This document shows, piece by piece, positions 46,540 to 56,191 of a stretch of 64,000 nucleotides of DNA. Origin of the DNA: Halomonas litopenaei. Its GTDB lineage: Bacteria > Pseudomonadota > Gammaproteobacteria > Pseudomonadales > Halomonadaceae. The notes below the pieces were generated by a model that did not search any database, was not told the DNA's origin, and worked only from the letters and a program-made list of their open reading frames with translations. The stretch spans positions 1 to 64,000 of the forward strand of contig NZ_JAEKJT010000009.1 of the NCBI RefSeq assembly GCF_017303055.1, given 5' to 3'. The first letter of the stretch is position 1, and every line of letters begins with the position of its first letter. Position numbers and translations under genes: made by a program.

Positions 46540-47820
46540 TCAGCTCAACAGTGATATAAGCATCAATGACAGCGCTGGTACGTAGGCAATCACCAGCAGC
46601 GTCAGGACCATAGCCGTCACGAAAGGCACGATCCCCTTGATGACCGTACCCAAGGGCGCGTTACCAATCCGAGCTGCGACGAACAGGTTGATCCCCAGCG
46701 GCGGGGTAATAAAGCCAATCGCCAGGCTGACCACCATCACGATGCCAAAGTGCACGGCATCAATCCCCATGGAGGTGGCCACCGGATAGAGAATCGGTGA
46801 CAGCACCAGAATGGCGGGGGTGGTATCCATCACGCAGCCAACCACCAGCAAAAGCACCAGAATCACCAGCAACATCACCGCCGGACTCGACGAGAACTGC
46901 AGCATGAAGTCGGCGATGGCCACCGGGATCTGCTCAATCGTGAGAATACGGGCAAAGGTGGAGGCACAGCCAAGGATCACCATGACCGTGCCAGTGGTAG
47001 CACAGGAGCCCGCGATCACCTTGAAGATGTCTCTGGGCGAGAGCTCCCGGTGGATAAAGACACCGCAGACAAATGCATAGACGGCTGCGACAGCCGCCGC
47101 CTCGGTCGGCGTGAAGATCCCCGCATAGATGCCACCAAGAATGATCACGGGGTTGAGCAGCGCCCACTTGGCTTCCCATACCAGGCACAGCGTCCTGCGC
47201 CCTTCAAAGGGCTCCTCAGTGCCTTTCCAACCCATTTTTCTGGAGTAGAAGTAGGCGTAAAGGATCAGCACCATACCGATCAACAATCCGGGCAATACGC
47301 CACCCAGAAACATGTTGGAGATGGAGGTGCCGGTAGAGACACCGTAGAGCACCATCGGAATGGATGGAGGAATGATGACGCCGATGCTCCCCGCCGCCGC
47401 CACCAGTGCAAGCACGAAGGACCTGGAATAGCCCGCATCAAGCATGGTCGGTATGACCATGGAGCCGACGGCCGCAACGGTCGCCGGACCAGAACCCGAT
47501 ACCGCAGCAAAGAACATGCACACCACCACTGTGACGATGGCCAGCCCTCCCGTCACACGCCCAAAGAAGGCAGACGCCACCGCCAGAATACGCCGGGAAA
47601 CCCCACCGGCCCCCATCAGGTCACCCGCCAGGATAAACAGCGGAATCGCCATGATCGGAAAGCTGTCGGTAGCGGATACCAGGGTCTGCGCCACATACAG
47701 ATCGGACAGCGTGCCAAAGGTGAGAATTGTCACCACACAGGAGAGACCGATGGCGATGCCCACTGGCACATTGAGGATCAACAGCGCGACCAGGCTCAGA
47801 AACAACACGGCTGCAGTCAT
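46540..47820 (-). CDS. dctM: TRAP transporter large permease (DctM)
   Basis: A 426-residue membrane protein with about twelve hydrophobic segments, the ion-coupled transport subunit of a tripartite periplasmic transporter. Family segments include MAIPLFILAGDLMGAGG near the N terminus, GSGPATVAAVGSMVIP and the FITPPLGINLFVAA motif near the C terminus. ATG 47820 gives the usual start MTAAVLFLSLVALL and lies one base past the dctQ stop. It is the last gene of a sugar-acid-like catabolic operon. Confidence 0.95.
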   Translation of the reverse strand: MTAAVLFLSLVALLILNVPVGIAIGLSCVVTILTFGTLSDLYVAQTLVSATDSFPIMAIPLFILAGDLMGAGGVSRRILAVASAFFGRVTGGLAIVTVVVCMFFAAVSGSGPATVAAVGSMVIPTMLDAGYSRSFVLALVAAAGSIGVIIPPSIPMVLYGVSTGTSISNMFLGGVLPGLLIGMVLILYAYFYSRKMGWKGTEEPFEGRRTLCLVWEAKWALLNPVIILGGIYAGIFTPTEAAAVAAVYAFVCGVFIHRELSPRDIFKVIAGSCATTGTVMVILGCASTFARILTIEQIPVAIADFMLQFSSSPAVMLLVILVLLLVVGCVMDTTPAILVLSPILYPVATSMGIDAVHFGIVMVVSLAIGFITPPLGINLFVAARIGNAPLGTVIKGIVPFVTAMVLTLLVIAYVPALSLMLISLLS

Positions 47821-47821
47821 C

Positions 47822-48316
47822 TCACACCTCCGATTCGTGAGCAGCATCGGGATGCTTGATCCGCCAGCAGATGCTCTGCACCTGGCGCACCGTGGTCAGC
47901 GCAAAGCCCACACAGGGGGCTGCATAAACGATCCACATGGGCACGCCGATAGCCGGAGAGGTTTGGCCGAGCATCATCTGGCGCTCGATGACCGTCCAAC
48001 TGGTCCAGACAACGTACAGAGCGAAGACCAGAAACAGCATGTCCCCAAGAATCACGACCCAAGGGCGCGCCGGTCGCGGAAATAGCTTGAGCGCTGCATC
48101 GATCTTGATATGCCGCATTTCTCGCGCACCGTAGCTGATCCCTAGATAGATCAGCCAGATGAAAAAGTAGCGGGCGAGCTCCTCGGACCAGGAAAGGGAC
48201 TCCCCCATGACATAACGCATAAATACCTGGACCGCGAGCAGCAACGTCATTGCCGACATCAGCACCACACAGATGGATATCTCGGCATACTCATCAAACC
48301 ACGCAAGCACTTTCAT
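47822..48316 (-). CDS. dctQ: TRAP transporter small permease (DctQ)
   Basis: A 164-residue protein with four membrane helices. FMRYVMGESLSWSEELARYFFIWLIYLG is the conserved DctQ region (about residues 32-60), followed by GAREMRHIKID. It partners DctM and docks the binding protein. ATG 48316 has GGAG about seven bases upstream; the GTG two codons earlier is less likely. It is separated from dctP by a 142-base gap that holds a stem-loop. Confidence 0.93.
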   Translation of the reverse strand: MKVLAWFDEYAEISICVVLMSAMTLLLAVQVFMRYVMGESLSWSEELARYFFIWLIYLGISYGAREMRHIKIDAALKLFPRPARPWVVILGDMLFLVFALYVVWTSWTVIERQMMLGQTSPAIGVPMWIVYAAPCVGFALTTVRQVQSICWRIKHPDAAHESEV

Positions 48317-48426
48317 CCACACTCTCCTGCGGCCACTGAAAAACAGTGCCGAGCCATAGCGTCACGAGATGTACAGACACCGTGAGGCTTGCCTGTAAAG
48401 GAAGGGTCGATCCTGAAGCCACCTGA

Positions 48427-48449
48427 AGGGCGCCATGACGCGGCGCCCT
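48427..48449 (-). other. intercistronic stem-loop between dctP and dctQ
   Basis: A perfect 8-bp stem AGGGCGCC/GGCGCCCT with a 7-base loop lies ten bases past the dctP stop. It lacks a T tract. Such hairpins commonly protect the binding-protein message, allowing more DctP than permease. Confidence 0.6.
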
Positions 48450-48458
48450 GGCACAGGC

Positions 48459-49454
48459 CTATTGGGCCAACACCTGATCGAGATATTGGGGATGGTCCAT
48501 CTTCTGCTTGACCAGTCCATAGATGTCGGCCTGCATAGCGGCATCTCGCCACTGGGCCTTCTGCTCGCTCGTAATCTCTGTCACCGTCACGCCTTGCTCA
48601 TCGAACCTTGCCAGAATCTCGCCCTCCAGCTCCTCGGAGCGCTGACGCTGATAGGTGGTCATCTCATCGATGGCGGCCTCCAGCACGTCACGCTGGTCCT
48701 GGCTCAGAGCGTTATAGGCATTAAGGTTCATGAACACGAGATACGGGGTATAGACATGCTGTGTCAGCGACACATGATCTTGCACTTCCTGCAAACGGTT
48801 ACCGTCGATGATTCCCAGCGGATTTTCCTGAGCGTCGACCGTGCCCTGCTGTAACGCGGTAAACAGTTCCGTGAACGCCATCGGTGTCGGGTTGGCACCA
48901 TAGGCGCGCCATGCGGCCAGATGGACCTCATTCTCCATGGTACGTACCTTCATGCCTTCCACATCGGCGGGTACCGCCACCACCTTTCCACTGTCGGTGA
49001 AGTTACGAAACCCGTTTTCCCAGAACGCCAGCCCCTTCAGGCCCTTGCTCTCAAGAGAGGCCAACAGCTGATCCCCCACCTCTCCGTCGAGCTCGGCATA
49101 GGTCCCCTCCTTGGACAGGAACAGGAAGGGCGCATCAAAGAGATAAAGGTCGGGAAACAGAGTGGCCATGGGACTGGTCGACGACAAACCAATATCGATG
49201 TCACCAAAGATGGTGCTCTCCACCACCACCCGGTCATCCCCCAGCTGGTTATCAGGAAAGATCGTGACCTCTAGATCACCACCGCTTCGCTCTTCTACCA
49301 GGCGCTTCAACTCATAGCTGGCGTCCTTGGCCGACACTGAAGTGACCGTGGACATACGTAGCGTCTCGGCCTGGGAGATAGCCGGCGTCATGGCCAACAG
49401 CGAACCGAGCATCGCGACCGACCTCACCCACCGGGGCTTGCAAGCTTTAGACAT
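48459..49454 (-). CDS. dctP: TRAP transporter substrate-binding protein (DctP)
   Basis: A 331-residue periplasmic protein with a signal peptide cleaved after about residue 29 (AISQA-ET). The mature protein has the DctP pattern: GGDLEVTIFPDNQLG, DIDIGLSSTSPM, then VRTMENEVHLAAWRAYGANPTPMAFTELFTALQQGTVDAQENP, which contains the arginine that binds the substrate carboxylate in the family. The substrate is therefore probably a carboxylate. ATG 49454 follows GGAAG. It lies 91 bases after the 2-hydroxyacid dehydrogenase. Confidence 0.93.
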   Translation of the reverse strand: MSKACKPRWVRSVAMLGSLLAMTPAISQAETLRMSTVTSVSAKDASYELKRLVEERSGGDLEVTIFPDNQLGDDRVVVESTIFGDIDIGLSSTSPMATLFPDLYLFDAPFLFLSKEGTYAELDGEVGDQLLASLESKGLKGLAFWENGFRNFTDSGKVVAVPADVEGMKVRTMENEVHLAAWRAYGANPTPMAFTELFTALQQGTVDAQENPLGIIDGNRLQEVQDHVSLTQHVYTPYLVFMNLNAYNALSQDQRDVLEAAIDEMTTYQRQRSEELEGEILARFDEQGVTVTEITSEQKAQWRDAAMQADIYGLVKQKMDHPQYLDQVLAQ

Positions 49455-49545
49455 CGCCACTTCCTTCTTTCGCGTTAGAGTACGAGCCCGTCAGGCCCGA
49501 GAATGCCGCCAGGCGGCTTGTTACGACTCAGCGTGATGACACCCG

Positions 49546-50541
49546 CTATGTCGTCAGACGATTGACGGGCCACAGCACTGGCTCGCCTCGAGCAAACCGC
49601 ACGGCCTCTTCCGCCACCTTGCGCTTGAGCTCAGCGGCCGCATCTTCCGAGTACCAGGCCATATGGGGGGTAATCAGACAGTGAGGGCTCGACCACAACC
49701 GGCTTGAGGGCTGCAGGGGTTCATGCTCTGTGGTGTCGATGCCCGCCCCCGCCACCTGCCCTGATGCCAGCGCATCGGCAAGGGCGTCTTCATCAATGAT
49801 CCCGCCACGGGAGGTGTTGATGAGATAGACCCCTTCCTTCATTGAAGAAAGGGCGCTGGCATTGATCAGGTGATGAGTATCTGCTGTCAATGGGCAGAAA
49901 ACGGCAATGACATCGGCGTCACTGTAAAGCTCTGGAAGCTCGGCACGCTGGATCAGCTCCGTTCCATCTTCTGCACATGGACGGCAGTAGGCGTCATAGC
50001 CCAGCACGTGGCACCCAAGAGCCTGCATCTTGCGCGCATATAGTCGCCCGATCCGTCCAAGACCGATCACACCGATGGTCAGCAAGGACAGTCGTCTCAG
50101 CGGGACCGCTTCGACATAATCCCAGCGCCCCTGGTGGCAAGCATGGTGCATTGGCACCAGCTTTCTCAGCAGGGCTAGCGTCAGCGCCAAGGCATGATCG
50201 GACACCTCGTGCATGCCATAGTCGGGCACATGACAGACTTGCACTCCGGCCTGCGTGGCAGCTGCTATATCGATATTGTTGACACCCACTCCATAACGGA
50301 CGACTTGCTTCAGACGTGGCAATGCCTCGAACACCCGACGCGTAAAAGGGGCGTACTGGTTAAGTACGATATCGACGTCGCTAAGCTGCTCAATGACCTC
50401 CATCTCGCTACGGCAGCGAAACATCATCGCCGAGAGGCCAGCAGCAGAAAAGATACCGCTCTCGACCAGGTGATCGGCATGATCAAGGTCCGAGAAGGCG
50501 ATCTGCACACTCCTCGTTCTAGCGTCCAAGGTAGCCACCAT
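49546..50541 (-). CDS. D-isomer-specific 2-hydroxyacid dehydrogenase (CtBP-like)
   Basis: A 331-residue NAD(P)-dependent dehydrogenase. The Rossmann motif is GVIGLGRIGRLYARKM, and the catalytic triad is visible as Arg in NTSRGGIID, Glu in DTTEHEP and His in PHMAWYS. It resembles the C-terminal-binding-protein subgroup. It would reduce a 2-keto acid or oxidise a D-2-hydroxy acid, plausibly a 2-keto-sugar acid in this context. Its start overlaps the SDR gene: ATG 50541 was used, with GTG 50511 (next to GAGGAG) as the alternative. Confidence 0.87.
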   Translation of the reverse strand: MVATLDARTRSVQIAFSDLDHADHLVESGIFSAAGLSAMMFRCRSEMEVIEQLSDVDIVLNQYAPFTRRVFEALPRLKQVVRYGVGVNNIDIAAATQAGVQVCHVPDYGMHEVSDHALALTLALLRKLVPMHHACHQGRWDYVEAVPLRRLSLLTIGVIGLGRIGRLYARKMQALGCHVLGYDAYCRPCAEDGTELIQRAELPELYSDADVIAVFCPLTADTHHLINASALSSMKEGVYLINTSRGGIIDEDALADALASGQVAGAGIDTTEHEPLQPSSRLWSSPHCLITPHMAWYSEDAAAELKRKVAEEAVRFARGEPVLWPVNRLTT

Positions 50542-51277
50542 CGACCGGCAAGATGGCGCCATTGACGTAGTCGGAAGCGGAGGATGCCAGAAATAAAAGA
50601 GGCCCTTTCATGTCATCGCCAACGCCCCATCTTCCCGCGGGAATACGCTCTGTGATCCCGGTATTGCGAGCATGATCTGCCAGCAGGGCCGCATTCATCT
50701 CGGTCGCCATGTAACCTGGTGCAATGGCGTTGACGTTGACGCCTCGCCCAGCCCACTCGTTGGCCAGTGCCTTGGTCAACTGCATGACACCGCCCTTGCT
50801 GGCCGCATATGCAGGGACGGTATAGCCGCCGAAAAATGACAGCAGTGAGGCAATGTTGATGATTTTTCCACGCCGCTGATCAAGCATATGCCGCCCCGCA
50901 AGCTGACATAGCTCGAACACCGCCGTGAGGTTGACGTCGATTACCTCTTCAAAGGCTTCCAAGGGAAATTCTTCAGCGGGATAACGGCTCTGAATGCCCG
51001 CAGCATTCACCAGAATATCGAGCCGCCCGTCCAGTGCCTCTATGGCTGCTGCGAAGCCCTGGCGACGCTCATCGGTGCTCCTCAGGTCGGCCACGACACC
51101 GTGACAGGTGCTTGCCCCCCTCGCCAGATCTCGCGCTGAAGACAGCACGCCGTCATGACTGCCGATAATCACCACCTCGGCGCCCGCATCGAGCAGGGCA
51201 TCTGCCATGCTGTAGCCAAGCCCTCGAGAGCCCCCGGTTACCAAGGCTCTATGACCTGCAAGATCAAATAGCGTCAT
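50519..51277 (-). CDS. SDR family oxidoreductase, KduD/gluconate 5-dehydrogenase-like
   Basis: A 252-residue short-chain dehydrogenase. The coenzyme loop TGGSRGLG (about 15-22), NAAGI, the catalytic serine in INIASLLSFFGG and YAASK are all present. The C-terminal stretch (AIAPGYMATEMN, RIPAGRWG, GPLLFLASSASDYVNG) closely resembles KduD, 2-dehydro-3-deoxy-D-gluconate 5-dehydrogenase, and IdnO, 5-keto-gluconate reductase. It is coupled to the zinc dehydrogenase by a four-base ATGA overlap. Confidence 0.88.
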   Translation of the reverse strand: MTLFDLAGHRALVTGGSRGLGYSMADALLDAGAEVVIIGSHDGVLSSARDLARGASTCHGVVADLRSTDERRQGFAAAIEALDGRLDILVNAAGIQSRYPAEEFPLEAFEEVIDVNLTAVFELCQLAGRHMLDQRRGKIINIASLLSFFGGYTVPAYAASKGGVMQLTKALANEWAGRGVNVNAIAPGYMATEMNAALLADHARNTGITERIPAGRWGVGDDMKGPLLFLASSASDYVNGAILPVDGGYLGR

Positions 51278-52293
51278 GATTGACAGTCCACCAGCAGTTT
51301 GACGGTATGGATGGCGGGATCAGCGATCATGTCAAAGATGCTCGCCGAGCCTGATAGAGGAACGACCTGGGTGATCACCGGCGCCAGGGTGTCGGCCAAC
51401 GCCTCAGCCAGCTCCACGGCACTGGCGAATTCCGCCAGGGTGTAGACTCGAGAACCGACCAATGTCAGCTCCTTGAAGTTGACGTCGATCAGCGATACCG
51501 GTGGCGGCGTCTTATGGGTAGCGGTGAGACAGAGCGTTCCTCCGACCCGGGCCAGAGCGGTCATCTCCAGGGCAGAGCTGGCCACCCCGGAACATTCGAA
51601 GACCACGTCCACGCCATCCCCTCCACTGACCTGCAGGACACGCTGCTGCAGACTCTCGATGCTGGCATCGACCGCGTCGAAGCCCATGCGTCGACACAGC
51701 TCGAGGCGAGATGAGTCAATGTCCGAGACAAGGATGCGCGACGCCCCAGCGTGACGCAGCACCACAGCAGTCAGTAAACCGATGGGGCCAGCCCCCATCA
51801 CCACCGCTGTCTGCCCCAGAGTGAAGCGTGCTTGGTGAAGGGTGCGCACGACCACCGCCAATGGTTCGACCAGCGCCGCAATCTGATCCGGGAGCGTCTC
51901 GGGCACCCTGAACAGCACCTCATCATCGAGCCATAGATGGTCAGTCAGCCCTCCATCACGGTCGATGCCGATCAGCCTGAGATTGGCGCAGACATGTGGC
52001 GTGCCGTGACGACAGGGGTGACAGTCACCACACGACAGCAAGGGGTAGGCCACGACACGATCGCCGGGAACAAAGCGCGAGTGTTCGGGACATTCTTCGA
52101 CCTGGCCTACGAACTCATGCCCCAGTATCAACGGCGCCTTGGCGCGTGGGTGCTTGCCAGAATAGATCCCGATGTCGGTGCCACAGATACCACATAGCAG
52201 CATTCGCACCTTTACCTTGGTGTCGCAGGGAACAGGCAAGGCGACCTGTTGAACTTCCACCTTCTCGGGCCCGGTATAAACCAATGCCTCCAT
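51274..52293 (-). CDS. Zinc-dependent alcohol dehydrogenase (polyol/sugar-acid type)
   Basis: A 339-residue medium-chain dehydrogenase. The catalytic zinc site is formed by CGICGTD and GHEFVG, and the structural zinc by the four cysteines of CGDCHPCRHGTPHVC. The Rossmann motif is VMGAGPIGLLTA. It resembles L-idonate/L-gulonate/L-threonine type dehydrogenases, but the exact substrate is unknown. The ATG at 52293 has a strong AGGAGG site. It is the first structural gene after iclR and probably catalyses the first oxidation of the imported substrate. Confidence 0.9.
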   Translation of the reverse strand: MEALVYTGPEKVEVQQVALPVPCDTKVKVRMLLCGICGTDIGIYSGKHPRAKAPLILGHEFVGQVEECPEHSRFVPGDRVVAYPLLSCGDCHPCRHGTPHVCANLRLIGIDRDGGLTDHLWLDDEVLFRVPETLPDQIAALVEPLAVVVRTLHQARFTLGQTAVVMGAGPIGLLTAVVLRHAGASRILVSDIDSSRLELCRRMGFDAVDASIESLQQRVLQVSGGDGVDVVFECSGVASSALEMTALARVGGTLCLTATHKTPPPVSLIDVNFKELTLVGSRVYTLAEFASAVELAEALADTLAPVITQVVPLSGSASIFDMIADPAIHTVKLLVDCQS

Positions 52294-52402
52294 ACCCCCT
52301 CCTGTTCACTGTTCCTGTCGCACCCTTGTCCTAAAACTCCATGGGGCTGTGCTCAGCAGACCATGCTCAGCAGACCAAGCCCACAAGACCAGGCCTTACG
52401 GA

Positions 52403-53200
52403 TCACGCTCGACAGGACAACGCTCGAGCAATGGCATCTGCTGTCCTTTTCACCTGACCGCCTAGTGCACGCATTCGCTGCTCGGGCATGAAGCTGATGA
52501 CGCTGGTCACGCTCACCGCGGCGATGGACAGGCCGGCATGGTTCATCACCGCCGCCGACACGCAGCGGATGCCGTACTCGTTCTCCTCCCAGTCGTAGCT
52601 CCAGCCACGTTCATCGCTCTCGATCAGGTCTCGGTGGAGTTCGGCAAAGGTCTTTACCGGAGGAGCATCGTCTGCCGGAGAATGATGGCGCTGCCGTGAG
52701 GCGTGGTAGGACGGCCAGGAAGCAGGGTCGCGGGACGCCAGCATGGCCTTGCCCATTGCCGTGGCAAGAGCGGGCATGCGACATCCGCTGCGCGAACGCA
52801 TCTCCAGGCTACGCTTGCCTGCCAGCTTGCACAGATAGAGCACGTCACTACCGTCAAGGACACCGAAGTGAACGGTGTCACGGGTATCATTGGCCAAGGC
52901 CTCCAGGAAGGGCCTGGCGATATCCACCAGAGGCTGCTGCTCAGCTGCCCGCTCTCCCAGCTCGATCAGCCTCGCTCCCAGGAAGTACCCCCTGTAAGGC
53001 ACCTTATGCAAATAGCCTTCCCTGACCAGACTGGCCAAGGTCCGGGCGATCGTGCTGCGTGGAAGCTGCATCGTCTGCGCCAGCGCCTTGGGGGTCGATA
53101 TGCCACGCGCGACGTACTGGAGGATCTCAAGCCCTCGACTAAGCGTCTGAGTCCCAGACCGCACGACCGGCCTGTCTCGCTGGTAGGTCAACTCGTCCAT
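52403..53200 (-). CDS. IclR family transcriptional regulator
   Basis: A 265-residue regulator. The N-terminal winged helix (about 15-75, LSRGLEILQYVARGISTPKALAQTMQLPRSTIARTL region) is followed by the IclR effector-binding domain (about 90-255). It is first in the same-strand series with the dehydrogenases and the TRAP transporter, 110 bases upstream of the zinc dehydrogenase. It likely represses or activates this operon in response to the substrate or an intermediate; this is inferred from context. Confidence 0.93.
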   Translation of the reverse strand: MDELTYQRDRPVVRSGTQTLSRGLEILQYVARGISTPKALAQTMQLPRSTIARTLASLVREGYLHKVPYRGYFLGARLIELGERAAEQQPLVDIARPFLEALANDTRDTVHFGVLDGSDVLYLCKLAGKRSLEMRSRSGCRMPALATAMGKAMLASRDPASWPSYHASRQRHHSPADDAPPVKTFAELHRDLIESDERGWSYDWEENEYGIRCVSAAVMNHAGLSIAAVSVTSVISFMPEQRMRALGGQVKRTADAIARALSCRA

Positions 53201-53645
53201 GGCACCTCCCTGAATTCACTCCATTCAAGGCAAGCCGTCATGCACGGTCAAATAGTCATCACCAAGACCACATAGTGGGACAAAGAGGGATTCAAAGGCG
53301 GGAAAAAGCTGCAAAAAACGCCAACGTCGAAAAAATCACCACCACCGGAGACGTCGGGCGTCACTGCTGCGTGCGAGATTACCTTGGACTCGTGCAGGCG
53401 ATCGTCCCGCATGGAGACAAAAGTCGACATCAGCAGGTTCGCTGACGCTCATTTAAGCCAAATTATTTAGCCCTGCCGACCTGTCTGGCATGGTGCAGAT
53501 CGTGCCGCCAGCGCCTCCGGCTCCGCTGGCCCCACGCTGATCAAGCCACCTCCACTACCCAGCCCCCCAAGCAAGGCTTGGGGGGCTAGAACTGGCTACG
53601 ACAGGTTACTGGCCGCAGGGCCCAGCACCGCGATGGAGCGGTCCG
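53201..53645. other. intergenic region upstream of iclR, downstream of katE
   Basis: No gene was recognised in these 445 bases. The left part should hold the iclR promoter and perhaps its operator; the right part holds the katE end hairpin. Confidence 0.5.
53561..53587 (-). terminator. terminator-like hairpin after katE
   Basis: A perfect 12-bp stem AGCCCCCCAAGC/GCTTGGGGGGCT with a 3-base loop lies about 60 bases past the katE stop. It lacks a T tract but is very stable. Confidence 0.6.
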
Positions 53646-55796
53646 CTACGCTGGCATATCGTTCGCCTTGGCATCGCGGGCCCACACCCGGTGGCCACGC
53701 ATCGCTTCACGAAAATCGGCAAAGCACTGGTCGACACGATCCGCCGAGAACACGCCCTCTTCCGGTACCTCGATACCGGCACCCTGCAGCACCTTGGCAC
53801 CGTCACCGAGAGCGGCGATAGGCTTGAGGTGCTTGTAGGCCTCCTGCACGTAGTAGAGGCCCAGGCCAGAGCCCGCCAGCGTCTTGGCGCTATCTTCACC
53901 CGGTGCCACCACGACAGCGTCCAGGGTCACCGAGGGCAGCCCATTGAGCATGGCATCCGGGGTCAGGGTGCCTCCTTGCAGGGTCTTTACCGCAGCCATC
54001 GACGGCGCAATGACCAACCCTTGAGCGCCTTCAGCCTCCAGACGCTGCTGTAAGGCTTCTACCTGCTCGCCATCGACACCATCGGCGGCCAGAATCGCCA
54101 CCTTGCGATAGCGGATGTCGGGCTGTTCACGATGCAGCAGGCTCAGCGAAGGCGAACTATCCAACGATATCGTGCCAAGCTCTTCCTTGGCGGCGGGGGG
54201 ATGATCCGGTGGTGTCACACCGTGCACCTCGCCGACCCGACGAGCCAGCGTCATATCGATATTGGGCAGAATCTCCCGAATCACCCGTTCCCGGATCCAC
54301 GGTCGCTCCACCTTGGAAAGCTCAAAGGCGTAGGCCGCAATAATGTGCTCTTGCTCAACCGGCGTCTGGCTATGCCAGAACAGGCGAGCCTGGGAGTAGT
54401 GATCGCCGAAGGACTCGCTGCGTCCCCTGATCTTGTGGGCGTCGATGCGCTCGTGATAGCTCTCGTACCCGCCGTGTTCATCTGCAGGGGGCGTTTCACG
54501 GGGCCAACCATCGTCGATCGAGTTGGGCTCGTAGGACACCTGCCCCTTGTTGATGGTCTGACGGTGCGGCGCGTCACGCTGATGATTATGGAAGGGGCAC
54601 ACCGGCTGGTTGATCGGAATCTCGTGGAAGTTGGGGCCGCCCAGGCGCAGCATCTGGGTATCCAGGTAGGAGAACAGACGTCCCTGCAGCAGCGGGTCGT
54701 TGCTGAAGTCGATCCCTGGCACCACGTTGCCGGGGTTGAACGCCACCTGTTCGGTCTCGGCAAAATAGTTGTCTGGATTTCGATCCAGCACCATCTTGCC
54801 AATGGGAGTCACCGGCACCACTTCCTCGGGAATCAGTTTGGTCGGATCAAGAATGTCGAAGTCGAAGGCATGCTCATCCTCTTCCTCGACGACCTGTATG
54901 CCCAGCTCCCACTCCAGCACATCGCCGTTCTCGATATCGCCCCACATCTCGCGGCGATTGAAATCCGGGTCACGCCCCCAGAGCTTCTGCGCCTCGTCCC
55001 AGATCAACGAATGGGTACCGGCCAGCGGCTTCCAGTGAAACTTGACGAAGCGGGCCTTGCCACTGCGATCAATGAGCCGGAACGTATGAACGCCAAAGCC
55101 TTCCATATACCGATAGTGTCGAGGAAACGCCCGGTCTGACATGGTCCACAGCACCATGTGGGCGCTTTCAGGCATCAGCGAGACAAAGTCCCAGAAAGTG
55201 TCATGGGCGGACTGGCCCTGGGGAATCTCGTTGTGAGGCTCAGGCTTTACCGCATGCACCAGATCGGGGAACTTCATCGCGTCCTGAATAAAGAACACCG
55301 GCATGTTGTTGCCCACCAGATCCCAGTTGCCCTCGTCGGTGTAGAACTTGGTGGCAAAACCGCGCACATCACGCACGGTGTCATTGGAGCCCCGCGCCCC
55401 CTGCACGGTAGAAAAGCGCACGAACACCGGGGTCTTCTTGCCGGGATCCTTGAATAGCCCCGCCTTGGAATAGCGGGCTGCCGCCTCATAGGGCTGAAAG
55501 TAGCCGTGTGCCGCGGCGCCGCGAGCGTGGACGATACGCTCGGGGATGCGCTCGTGATCAAAGTGGTTCATCTTCTCGCGAAAGATGAAGTCTTCCATCA
55601 GGGTCGGCCCACGCTCGCCGGCCTTCAGCGAATTGTGGTTGTCCGCGATCCTTGTGCCCTGGTTAGTCCGTAGATCGTGGCCAGTGGCATCACTGCGGTA
55701 GGTCTCAAGGTTCTCTGACTTGCTGGTGGCAGTGGTACCACGCTCGGTGTCGTGAGCCTGGTCGCGATTCGAGGTGGTATGAGGGTTCTTCGCCAT
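53646..55796 (-). CDS. katE: Large-subunit catalase HPII
   Basis: Monofunctional haem catalase of 716 residues, cytoplasmic, dismutating hydrogen peroxide. The active site is recognisable: His90 in [16 protein letters not shown], the distal asparagine in [16 protein letters not shown], and the proximal tyrosine in RLFSYLDTQ. The C-terminal about 150 residues form the flavodoxin-like (GATase1/DJ-1 type) domain that defines large catalases ([29 protein letters not shown]). The ATG at 55796 has GGAG nine bases upstream; the long upstream frame lacks homology. It is transcribed away from the neighbouring lipoprotein gene across an AT-rich region, and no OxyR or RpoS site was assigned. Confidence 0.96.
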   Translation of the reverse strand: MAKNPHTTSNRDQAHDTERGTTATSKSENLETYRSDATGHDLRTNQGTRIADNHNSLKAGERGPTLMEDFIFREKMNHFDHERIPERIVHARGAAAHGYFQPYEAAARYSKAGLFKDPGKKTPVFVRFSTVQGARGSNDTVRDVRGFATKFYTDEGNWDLVGNNMPVFFIQDAMKFPDLVHAVKPEPHNEIPQGQSAHDTFWDFVSLMPESAHMVLWTMSDRAFPRHYRYMEGFGVHTFRLIDRSGKARFVKFHWKPLAGTHSLIWDEAQKLWGRDPDFNRREMWGDIENGDVLEWELGIQVVEEEDEHAFDFDILDPTKLIPEEVVPVTPIGKMVLDRNPDNYFAETEQVAFNPGNVVPGIDFSNDPLLQGRLFSYLDTQMLRLGGPNFHEIPINQPVCPFHNHQRDAPHRQTINKGQVSYEPNSIDDGWPRETPPADEHGGYESYHERIDAHKIRGRSESFGDHYSQARLFWHSQTPVEQEHIIAAYAFELSKVERPWIRERVIREILPNIDMTLARRVGEVHGVTPPDHPPAAKEELGTISLDSSPSLSLLHREQPDIRYRKVAILAADGVDGEQVEALQQRLEAEGAQGLVIAPSMAAVKTLQGGTLTPDAMLNGLPSVTLDAVVVAPGEDSAKTLAGSGLGLYYVQEAYKHLKPIAALGDGAKVLQGAGIEVPEEGVFSADRVDQCFADFREAMRGHRVWARDAKANDMPA

Positions 55797-56191
55797 GACA
55801 AACACTCCATTGTTTGCTCGGGAAATATGCCTGCCGTCGCCGCTCATGCGACAACGTCTCGGCCGCTTGGCTGGGGGTCTCCCACCCCACAGCCAGGTCC
55901 GTTCCCTTATAGGCAAGCAGCGCGCATCGCTCAACAGATGGAAAAGCAACCTGCCGATCCGAGAGAGCACTCAGGGCAATAAATCCATAAAATTCATGAA
56001 GATAAAACCAATACAAAACATTAACATAAATTAGACAATTACAAACCCACACCTGCATTACGTTGCCTTACATCAGCTACGGGGACGGCTATCACACTTC
56101 AAATAAGTCATTACTGATATTCTGTTGCCGGCAAGTACCTCGCTACCGCCAGAAGCCAACTCCATAACGTAAGATAAGCAGGGACGACAGC
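55797..56191. promoter_or_regulatory. AT-rich divergent control region, katE and lipoprotein gene
   Basis: These 395 bases hold no gene. The stretch around 55975-56045 is markedly AT-rich compared with the rest of the window and probably contains the promoters of katE (leftward) and of the lipoprotein gene (rightward). Individual -35/-10 pairs were not assigned with confidence. Confidence 0.4.

Noticed and set aside
46193-46540. Integration site at tRNA-Pro
   Set aside because: No integrase and no repeated tRNA 3' end were seen; the tRNA is followed by its own terminator and a normal chromosomal operon.
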